Below are positions 8,514 through 14,875 of a stretch of 64,000 nt of DNA, piece after piece (the first letter of the stretch is position 1; the number at the start of each line of letters is the position of its first letter). The DNA is from Flavobacterium psychrophilum. Lineage in GTDB: Bacteria > Bacteroidota > Bacteroidia > Flavobacteriales > Flavobacteriaceae. The position numbers were made by a program, and so were the translations under genes. The stretch covers positions 3,038,001 through 3,102,000 of the forward strand of contig CP012388.1 of the NCBI GenBank assembly GCA_001708385.1, given 5' to 3'. A model generated the notes under the pieces. That model worked only from the letters and a program-made list of their open reading frames with translations, ran no database searches and had not been told where the DNA came from.

Positions 8514-9338
8514 ATGAGTGTGATTAAAAACCTTTTTTGGGTCTATATACACGGCAGTATGCACGTGGCATTATCCGTATTGGCACTGGTGCTTATGACC
8601 AACCATATGTTTCATTTGCCATTCAATTGGGCTGTTGCTGTTTTTGCGTATTGCGGAACGATGTTTAGCTATAACTTCATGAAGTATGACGGACTTTTCA
8701 GGGTTAAAAAGTCGGCAGGGAAAAAGGTGAAATTTGTCGTTTTACTAAGCACAATAGCACTAATTGCAGCGGGAATAAGCTTTTTCTTCCTTGAAAGAAT
8801 AACACAAATCATCGGAATTGTGTTTTTTGCTTTAACGGCACTTTACACAGTTCCGTTTTTTCCTAATACCAAAAACCTGCGCAACTGGAGTGGTGTTAAA
8901 ATTTATATTGTTGCCCTCTGCTGGGCCGGTATAACACTTGTTTTGCCACTCATAAACGCCCATGTGGGACTTACATCTGATGCCTATCTTAAATTTACGC
9001 AGCGCTTTTTCCTGATTATTATACTGATATTGATATTCGAGATCATAGACCTTAAGGAAGACGACCCGCACCTAAAAACAATTCCGCAGCAAATAGGGGT
9101 ACGCCGTACCAAAATACTAAACCTTTCAATCCTGTTGCCTTTCTTTCTTTTAGAATTGCTAAGAACAACAATAGACTATCGCCAGTTGCTTTCTAATTTT
9201 ATTATGGTAGTAACCGTATCTCTTTTTACGGTATTTGCATCGCCGCAGCGTTCTAAATACTATACATTATTTTGGGTAGAGAGTATTCCCATTTTCTGGT
9301 TGGGGCTGGTATTCCTGGCTAGCTTTATCTCTATATAA
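8514..9338 (+). CDS. UbiA-like prenyltransferase-family membrane protein
   Basis: A 274-residue protein with about eight or nine membrane segments. The second UbiA signature is recognisable at residues 176-190: EIIDLKEDDPHLKTIP with Asp179 and Asp183, equivalent to the DxxxD motif that holds Mg-diphosphate. The first signature, normally NDxxDxxxD, is represented only by YNFMKYDG (residues 53-60) and lacks the acidic residues. UbiA proteins transfer polyprenyl chains to aromatic acceptors, as in menaquinone synthesis. With half of the metal site gone, the enzyme may be inactive or use another substrate. Convergent with the TonB receptor gene. Confidence 0.65.
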   Translation: MSVIKNLFWVYIHGSMHVALSVLALVLMTNHMFHLPFNWAVAVFAYCGTMFSYNFMKYDGLFRVKKSAGKKVKFVVLLSTIALIAAGISFFFLERITQIIGIVFFALTALYTVPFFPNTKNLRNWSGVKIYIVALCWAGITLVLPLINAHVGLTSDAYLKFTQRFFLIIILILIFEIIDLKEDDPHLKTIPQQIGVRRTKILNLSILLPFFLLELLRTTIDYRQLLSNFIMVVTVSLFTVFASPQRSKYYTLFWVESIPIFWLGLVFLASFISI

Positions 9339-9345
9339 ACAAAAG

Positions 9346-9366
9346 AAGCCCTGCATTGCAGGGCTT
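9346..9366. terminator. Bidirectional hairpin terminator
   Basis: Stem AAGCCCTGC / GCAGGGCTT with a 3-base loop. It is flanked by A-rich sequence on the left and TTTT on the right, between the convergent UbiA-like and TonB receptor genes. Confidence 0.8.
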
Positions 9367-9389
9367 TTGATTCATAAAGAAGGAGGCTT

Positions 9390-12032
9390 TTAGAAATTAA
9401 ACCTCATACTTATATTATAAGTTCTACCGTTACCGAAGAATACGTTATTTCCGTCGGCAAGGCCATCGTATATCCTACCGTTAGAAAGGTAAGTTCCTAA
9501 CGACGGATCTGTATTACTTACATTTACTGTAGTTTTAATTGCCGATGTACTCTCACTAATATATATATCATCAAGCAGGTTGTTTATGTTTGCCCTGAAA
9601 GTTAGTGATGTAGTAGCAAAATCCATTTTATAGGTTATACCTGCATCCATAATGTCAAAAGCCGGAAGCCTCAGGTTGTCTTTCTCAACAACTGTTGCAT
9701 AAAGGTTGCTGTAATTTCTCCAATCGGCATCAATGCTTAACCCTTTAGCTATTTTGTAAACAGTGCCAAAGCCCCATGTAGTCTGTGCACCACCGCCAAC
9801 TCTGCCACCTTTAACGTCTTTAACTGTTTCGCTGATAATGTTCCTGTTCTCATCGCGTACTACAGTAAGTACGTCATCGTCATATTTCCAATCGCCTATA
9901 GAAGCAAACCATTTAATGCCAATTTCTTTAATCGGGCGTGCAACTAATTCTGCTTCAATACCTTTGTGTAGTTGATGTACCCCGTTGTTAGTAGTGTATA
10001 AAAGCATTCCGGTATCTTCGTCGGTGTTACTAGTTGTTGTAACCCTGTCTTTCCAGCGGGTCATGTAGGCATCTATATTTACATCTATAAATGAACTACG
10101 GTAGCGGTATCCAGCCTCAAAACCGGTAATTTTTTCGTTCTGTGTAAGTGGGTTTACTTCGTTACGGAAATTCAGGTAAATGTTATCGTGATAAGGTTGT
10201 CTTGAATAATACCCTGCGTTAGCAAATATAGTATGTTGTTCTGCAAATTTATAGCTTGCACCTGCTTTAACGTTATAACCTGTATTGTTTACTTTATCTG
10301 ACTTTTCATTCTCCTGCGTATATTGAAAACGATCCCAACGTACGTGGCTTTGGTTTGACACCGCACCCTGAATGAAAGCGGAGAAATCATCTGTAGCATA
10401 TTCCATTTGTCCAAAAACTCCGCCATAGGTTATCCTTTCATCATAATCATAATCTATTTTTTGGAAATCATCAGGCTTTTTGTCAAAAATAGCACTCCAC
10501 GGATTTGCGCTGTATCGTTCTGTAACTATGTAACCATCCGGAGATTGTATGTTTCCATCTGCCCCGCTGTTAGGCACTGCAAAACCATTAAGGCCTAAGA
10601 AGTTATTTATAGTCCTGTAGTGTGTCCCCTTGTAAGTGCGGATATCAAGACCTGCATTATAGCTAAAGTTCTCATTTATCTTGTGGTTAAAGTTGGAAAC
10701 CACACCATACCACGCATGGTTGTTTACCGAATTACGAATAGCATAGGCTGCATTAGTGCCTATCCCATCTGCAACGGCAAGGTTTTTATCGCGTGTAGCA
10801 TCAAAGTCAATATGCCCGTCAGCTGTACGAACGCGTCCGTTACCCCAGTTACCTGTTCCTCCACCACGCCCGTAAGAAGCGTAAAGTACCGTACTAAGAT
10901 TCATATTGTCGTTTATGTTGAAATCCCAGTTTAGGTTAAGTACCGGTTTGTGGTAATAATTGGTCCTTTCGCTAAGGTAATCGCCATTTAGAAAACCGTA
11001 ATTATTATTGTACTTCCTGCCGTATTGCTGATAGTTTGCAATAGATTTTGTAAAATTCTGATCGTGTGATTGCGGTGCGCCAAATACCAGGAAGTTAAAA
11101 AGATGTTTCTCATTAAGTTTGTAACCGAATGAAAGGAAGTAGTTATATCCTTCACCTTGTGTACCACGGTTATAACCGTCGCCACTCCATTTAGAAAGCA
11201 TAAAACTTGCGCCAAAGCCATTTTCCATAAGGCCTGTATTGTAAGACGCTGTATTTTTCATATAATTATCATTACCAAACATAGACTGCGCAAATCCTCC
11301 TTTTCTAAGGTCGGTTGCTTTAGTAACAATGTTCACGGTACCACCCACAGATGATATTGCCAGTTTAGAAGAACCCAAACCACGCTGCACCTGTACATGG
11401 TTGGCAACATCTGTCATACCACTCCAGTTACTCCAATACATGTTACCGTCTTCCATACCATTTATTGGCTGGCCGTTAAGCATAAAGGCGGTGTTTGTCT
11501 GGTCGAAACCGCGAACAAACATTTTAGAGTCACCATAACCACCGGCCTGGCTTGCTACATATACGCCGGGTGTATTTTTCATAACTTCGGGAAATTCCTG
11601 GTTACCCGATTTTTCCACCAATTCTCTTCTGCTGATATTACTCACAGCTACAGGTGTGCGCCTGTCTTCTTCAAGGTCAATAATCCCTTTACCTACAATA
11701 ACAACCTCCTGAAGGTCTTCTGTGTTAGAAGCTAATTGTATTGTGCCAAGATTTAGCGTACTGCCGGGTGTAATTGTAAACGGCTGCGATCGGGTGTTGA
11801 ATCCTAAATAATTAATAATTAATTCACCCGATGTAATAGTGGTGGTAATTGTAAAAGTACCATCTATGCCTGTACTGGCAGAAGCTGTTGTTCCTTTAAT
11901 GGTGATCATTGCTCCAGGCAATGGCATGTTTTGATCGTCGTTAACCTTACCGGTTATGGTTTCCTGTGCCATTGCAAATGCTGAAATCAGCAAAAGGGAA
12001 AGCGTAAAAAATAATCTGCTAAAATTTTTCAT
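9390..12032 (-). CDS. TonB-dependent outer membrane receptor with carboxypeptidase-like N-domain
   Basis: An 880-residue receptor. A signal peptide (residues 1-22, ending AMAQ) is followed by a CarboxypepD_reg-like beta-sandwich (about 23-105, ITGKVNDDQNMPLPGAMITIKG) and a plug domain (about 115-235, with VRGFDQTNTAFMLNGQPING and SSVGGTVNIVTK). The beta-barrel ends in MRFNF, whose terminal aromatic residue is the outer membrane assembly signal. It takes up a substrate using TonB energy. The N-domain type is common in Bacteroidota, but no SusD partner is adjacent. Substrate unknown. Its ATG is directly preceded by one arm of a 15-bp leader hairpin. Confidence 0.93.
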   Translation of the reverse strand: MKNFSRLFFTLSLLLISAFAMAQETITGKVNDDQNMPLPGAMITIKGTTASASTGIDGTFTITTTITSGELIINYLGFNTRSQPFTITPGSTLNLGTIQLASNTEDLQEVVIVGKGIIDLEEDRRTPVAVSNISRRELVEKSGNQEFPEVMKNTPGVYVASQAGGYGDSKMFVRGFDQTNTAFMLNGQPINGMEDGNMYWSNWSGMTDVANHVQVQRGLGSSKLAISSVGGTVNIVTKATDLRKGGFAQSMFGNDNYMKNTASYNTGLMENGFGASFMLSKWSGDGYNRGTQGEGYNYFLSFGYKLNEKHLFNFLVFGAPQSHDQNFTKSIANYQQYGRKYNNNYGFLNGDYLSERTNYYHKPVLNLNWDFNINDNMNLSTVLYASYGRGGGTGNWGNGRVRTADGHIDFDATRDKNLAVADGIGTNAAYAIRNSVNNHAWYGVVSNFNHKINENFSYNAGLDIRTYKGTHYRTINNFLGLNGFAVPNSGADGNIQSPDGYIVTERYSANPWSAIFDKKPDDFQKIDYDYDERITYGGVFGQMEYATDDFSAFIQGAVSNQSHVRWDRFQYTQENEKSDKVNNTGYNVKAGASYKFAEQHTIFANAGYYSRQPYHDNIYLNFRNEVNPLTQNEKITGFEAGYRYRSSFIDVNIDAYMTRWKDRVTTTSNTDEDTGMLLYTTNNGVHQLHKGIEAELVARPIKEIGIKWFASIGDWKYDDDVLTVVRDENRNIISETVKDVKGGRVGGGAQTTWGFGTVYKIAKGLSIDADWRNYSNLYATVVEKDNLRLPAFDIMDAGITYKMDFATTSLTFRANINNLLDDIYISESTSAIKTTVNVSNTDPSLGTYLSNGRIYDGLADGNNVFFGNGRTYNISMRFNF

Positions 12033-12087
12033 CCTGCGTTTTACTATTTGGTTTTTGTAAAAATTGCTATTTACAGTAACACGCAGG
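12033..12087 (-). promoter_or_regulatory. Long 5' leader hairpin touching the start codon of the TonB receptor
   Basis: The 15 bases next to the ATG (12033-12047) pair with 12073-12087. On the mRNA, one arm ends in ACGCAGG immediately before ATG and the other begins CCTGCGTGTTACTG. The stem has one mismatch and one G-U pair; the loop is about 25 bases. This structure would hide the ribosome entry site and could control translation. No known riboswitch class is recognised. Confidence 0.6.
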
Positions 12088-12228
12088 TTAAGAGATTGTT
12101 AAATAGATTTTATTTGCTTTTTGTTGACTGTGCGGAAATGTTTGTATAACATTTTAACGAATAATTGTGATTTTATTTTAATCAACGGTTAAGGATAATT
12201 AACCTATCAATAATGTGCTATGCTTGCA

Positions 12229-13137
12229 TTACTTTAGTAAATGACTCATTGCTTTGTAGATATCTCCATAAATAAATTTGAACCCGTTTTCCTGCAAACG
12301 TTTCGGGATCACATTTCGACTTTTTAAAACCAGTTCGGTTTCAGTTCCAATAATCTTCGCGCCAAGTTTTAGCATAAAAGCGTTGATGGGGATGCCGAAA
12401 GATATATTTGCAGTAACGCGTATGGCTTCCATAAAATTACGATTATGTATTGGTTCCGGAGAGACTACATTTATTGCTCCTTCAATTTCTTTATCGATAA
12501 TAAAAGCTACAGCGCGGGCAAAATCTTTTTCATGAATCCAGCTTACAAATTGTTTTCCGCTGCCCTGTTTTCCACCGAAGCCGAGATATGCCAATCGCTT
12601 TAGCGGAATCAACGCCCCGCCTTTTTTTCCTAATACTATAGAAGTGCGTAAAGCTGTTTTTTTAGTACTTGGTGTTTCGGTCTGAAAAAATGCTTTCTCC
12701 CACATACTGGCAACATTCATTGAGAAATCAAATCCTATTTCTCCGTTTACTTCATCCATCTGTTTATCGGTAGAATGCCTGTAGATGGTGGCTGTAGAAC
12801 TGTTGAGCCAATGCTTTGGCGGATTTGTACATTGCAACACTGCTTTATTAAGTATCGTTGTACTTTCTACCCTCGATGCCATTATCTCATTTTTATTGTT
12901 GGTTGTATAACGACAGTCTACAGATTTTCCTGCAAGGTTAATAAGAACATCGGCATCTTCAAGGTCACTTTCCCAACCCGTCATGGTTTTTGCGTCCCAA
13001 TTTATATACCGAACGGTATTTTTTGTAATTGATTTTCCGCGGGTTAATATGACAATCTCCTCAACTTTATATTTAAAATGATTTACCAGTACCTGACCTA
13101 AAAATCCAGTTCCGGCGGCTATAACTATTTTTTTCAT
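12229..13137 (-). CDS. TIGR01777 family NAD(P)-dependent epimerase-like protein
   Basis: A 302-residue short-chain dehydrogenase-type Rossmann protein of the YfcH/SulA subfamily. The N-terminal AAGTGFLGQVLVNHF is the dinucleotide-binding glycine motif. DADVLINLAGKSVDCRYT, the SSTATIYRH segment and the C-terminal NGFKFIYGDIYKAM are typical of TIGR01777 proteins, whose C-terminus usually reads GF-F-Y/ al. The substrate of the family is unknown. It is the last gene of a minus-strand operon with three small membrane proteins and a MarR-type regulator (gap of 16 bases to the upstream gene). Confidence 0.85.
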   Translation of the reverse strand: MKKIVIAAGTGFLGQVLVNHFKYKVEEIVILTRGKSITKNTVRYINWDAKTMTGWESDLEDADVLINLAGKSVDCRYTTNNKNEIMASRVESTTILNKAVLQCTNPPKHWLNSSTATIYRHSTDKQMDEVNGEIGFDFSMNVASMWEKAFFQTETPSTKKTALRTSIVLGKKGGALIPLKRLAYLGFGGKQGSGKQFVSWIHEKDFARAVAFIIDKEIEGAINVVSPEPIHNRNFMEAIRVTANISFGIPINAFMLKLGAKIIGTETELVLKSRNVIPKRLQENGFKFIYGDIYKAMSHLLK

Positions 13138-13153
13138 GATTCGTTAGAATTAG

Positions 13154-13540
13154 TTACCCTTTGAAAACGATTTTCTCTGTTTGCTGGCTCTCTTTGGCTT
13201 TTCTTTTTCCTCTGAAGAAGAAGTACAGGTTTAGAAAAAGCATGACACCAAGGTATATTGCAAAGCCACCAATTTTATAACTCAGTTCTTCAACAAGCGT
13301 CTGATAGGTGTTGTCATGCACGCTCATTTGTAATATCATAAGGGCAAAACCAATGTTCAAAAGATAAAAACCTGTTTCAAAAAGATGGTTGGTAGCGTTT
13401 GCAATATCCTCACGGCCTTTAAAAATGTCGAGCATAAATATTTTTCCGTTTTTAAAAAGCGTTCGTGACACAACAAATGTTAGCAAAAGTGCAATTGGTA
13501 AATAAATGGCGTAACCGATTAAAATTTTTGTAGTTTCCAT
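13154..13540 (-). CDS. Small membrane protein, paralogue of the next upstream gene
   Basis: A 128-residue protein with three or four hydrophobic helices and a basic tail. Residues RTLFKNGKIFML, GREDIANATNHLFETG and FYLLNIGFALMIL align with RICYRNGNIYVL, GHEELCLRINKILLLG and YYLINIGYTLMML in the neighbouring 119-residue protein, so the two arose by tandem duplication. Family unknown to me. It lies four bases downstream of that neighbour and 16 bases upstream of the epimerase gene, in the MarR-controlled operon. Confidence 0.8.
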   Translation of the reverse strand: METTKILIGYAIYLPIALLLTFVVSRTLFKNGKIFMLDIFKGREDIANATNHLFETGFYLLNIGFALMILQMSVHDNTYQTLVEELSYKIGGFAIYLGVMLFLNLYFFFRGKRKAKESQQTEKIVFKG

Positions 13541-13544
13541 AATG

Positions 13545-13904
13545 TTATTGATTTAGTTGTTGAATTAATTTTTTAGAATATTTGGTAAGAACAAATATGT
13601 TGGTGTAATGAAGTATTGATAGAACAGAGATAATGATTGCTGTTTTCATCATTGTTGTTTCTATGAGAAGCGCTACAGTTGTTACTTTTTGCCAACTAAC
13701 GAGCATCATTAAAGTATAGCCGATATTTATGAGGTAGTAGCCTAATAACAATATTTTATTAATGCGAAGGCAAAGTTCTTCATGGCCGGGCATAAGGCTT
13801 AATACATAAATGTTTCCATTACGATAGCATATACGGCCAACAACGATAATTATATATGCCACAATTGCCATAAAGATTCCATATGCTATGATGTTTAAAT
13901 TCAT
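13545..13904 (-). CDS. Small membrane protein, paralogue of the next downstream gene
   Basis: A 119-residue protein with four hydrophobic segments. It shares the pattern R-x(3)-RNG-IY-L, G-EEL, YYL-NIGY with the 128-residue protein encoded just downstream. Its ATG overlaps the stop of the 101-residue gene by four bases (ATGA, 13901-13904), implying translational coupling. No known domain recognised. The pair could form a heteromeric membrane complex; that is inference. Confidence 0.8.
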   Translation of the reverse strand: MNLNIIAYGIFMAIVAYIIIVVGRICYRNGNIYVLSLMPGHEELCLRINKILLLGYYLINIGYTLMMLVSWQKVTTVALLIETTMMKTAIIISVLSILHYTNIFVLTKYSKKLIQQLNQ

Positions 13905-14206
13905 AACAATGATTTTTTATATTCTGTTGTAACTATATAAGTAAGGTATATTGCCAAGGCAGGAGGCAGCGCGAAAATCCAGTTTCCGGCAGCAAATACC
14001 AGCCATAAAAGAAAGAATAAAAGTGTTGTTGCTAAGTAAATGTACAGGTGTATATTTCTGCAATTCATAACCAGCATTATAATTGCTATTAGCACCTGAA
14101 TAGCACCTGTAAGCATAGTAGATATTAATCCATACATGAATGAGATAATTCCCAATACTATTGGTATTCCCAAGGCTATGAAATTTAATTTTAAAAGCAT
14201 TTTCAT
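13901..14206 (-). CDS. Small four-helix membrane protein of unknown function
   Basis: A 101-residue hydrophobic protein with a basic N-terminus and about three or four membrane helices, among them LIAIIMLVMNCRN and LATTLLFFLLWLVFAAG. No family recognised. It is the first structural gene behind the MarR-type regulator. The 54-base gap to the regulator contains a half-conserved copy of the regulator's palindromic operator, so it is probably both co-transcribed with and separately controlled from the regulator. Confidence 0.75.
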   Translation of the reverse strand: MKMLLKLNFIALGIPIVLGIISFMYGLISTMLTGAIQVLIAIIMLVMNCRNIHLYIYLATTLLFFLLWLVFAAGNWIFALPPALAIYLTYIVTTEYKKSLL

Positions 14207-14222
14207 AATATATATTATTTTA

Positions 14223-14246
14223 AACTTTCAGAAAAAAATGAAACAT
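14223..14246. promoter_or_regulatory. Second operator copy for the MarR-type regulator
   Basis: AACTTTCA-N8-TGAAACAT, matching 14 of 16 arm positions of the palindrome upstream of the regulator gene, with the same 8-base A-rich spacer. It lies between the regulator and the 101-residue membrane protein gene. Confidence 0.6.
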
Positions 14247-14260
14247 TAATGCAAATTTTT

Positions 14261-14767
14261 TTATTTCATGACCTTCATAACAAGCTTTGCCAACCAGTTG
14301 TCTTTGTACTCGGTTGCTTTCTCGATCATGTTGTCGGCTTTCAGAACAAAATCATACAGTTTAGTTGTCTGGTCTGTAAAATGTTTTGCCTCTACCGATT
14401 TATCTTCTTTCATAGAAGTAGAAACTTCTTTAAGCACTTTTAACGCCGGTTTTATTTCGCGCTTGCTGCGTTCCTGCGCAATTTTTACAGCCAGTTCGTC
14501 AAGGTCTTTTTCGGCAATAAAAAACTCACGGCGTTCACCCTGCTTGTATTCTTTGTATACAATACCCCAGTCCATAAGGGCGCGCAGGTTCATACTCGCA
14601 TTACCACGAGAAATCTGCAGTTCATCCATAATGTCTTCCATAGAAAGCGGTTCGGCAGCAACCATAAGAAGGGCATGTATTTGTGCCATGGTCTTATTGA
14701 TGCCCCACTGAGAACCTAATGCCCCCCAGGTTTGCACGAACTTGTTTTTTGCTTCTTTGAATTCCAT
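14261..14767 (-). CDS. GbsR/MarR-family transcriptional regulator
   Basis: A 168-residue winged-helix regulator. WGALGSQWGINKTMAQIHALLM leads into PLSMEDIMDELQISRGNAS, a helix-turn-helix ending with the DNA-recognition helix SRGNASMNLRALMDWG, and then the wing VYKEYKQGERREFFI. This is the GbsR/OpuAR-like branch of the MarR superfamily, whose members often control osmolyte or membrane functions. A perfect 8-8-8 inverted repeat covers its own -33 region and a near copy precedes the next gene, which points to autorepression. The ATG at 14767 lies four bases from a -7 box. Confidence 0.88.
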   Translation of the reverse strand: MEFKEAKNKFVQTWGALGSQWGINKTMAQIHALLMVAAEPLSMEDIMDELQISRGNASMNLRALMDWGIVYKEYKQGERREFFIAEKDLDELAVKIAQERSKREIKPALKVLKEVSTSMKEDKSVEAKHFTDQTTKLYDFVLKADNMIEKATEYKDNWLAKLVMKVMK

Positions 14768-14771
14768 ACTT

Positions 14772-14803
14772 CAAATGTAAGATTTTATTTTTAAACTTTC
14801 AAA
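14772..14803 (-). promoter_or_regulatory. Promoter of the MarR-type regulator (TTTG-N20-TACATTTG)
   Basis: On the minus strand, TTTG at 14803-14800 and TACATTTG at 14779-14772 are separated by 20 bases, which fits the flavobacterial -33/-7 consensus. The box ends four bases before the ATG, predicting a leaderless transcript. The operator palindrome covers the -33 element. Confidence 0.65.
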
Positions 14804-14817
14804 AATAAATGAAAGTT
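14794..14817. promoter_or_regulatory. Operator palindrome of the MarR-type regulator
   Basis: A perfect inverted repeat AACTTTCA-N8-TGAAAGTT that overlaps the -33 promoter element. A 24-bp site of two 8-bp half-sites suits a dimeric winged-helix repressor. Confidence 0.7.
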
Positions 14818-14824
14818 ATTTTTG

Positions 14825-14857
14825 AAGAAAACCCCGAAGCGGTAAACTCCGGGGTTT
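14825..14857 (-). terminator. Terminator of the M3 peptidase gene
   Basis: Stem AAACCCCG / CGGGGTTT (14829-14836 and 14850-14857), extended by partial pairing inside, followed on the minus strand by TTTTC. It lies 19 bases after the stop codon. Confidence 0.75.
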
Positions 14858-14875
14858 GTAAATATATATCTAAAA

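Noticed and set aside
13154..14206. The three small membrane proteins as a holin-like or phage-derived cluster
   Set aside because: No phage genes are near, the proteins are longer than holins, and the operon has a MarR regulator and an epimerase.
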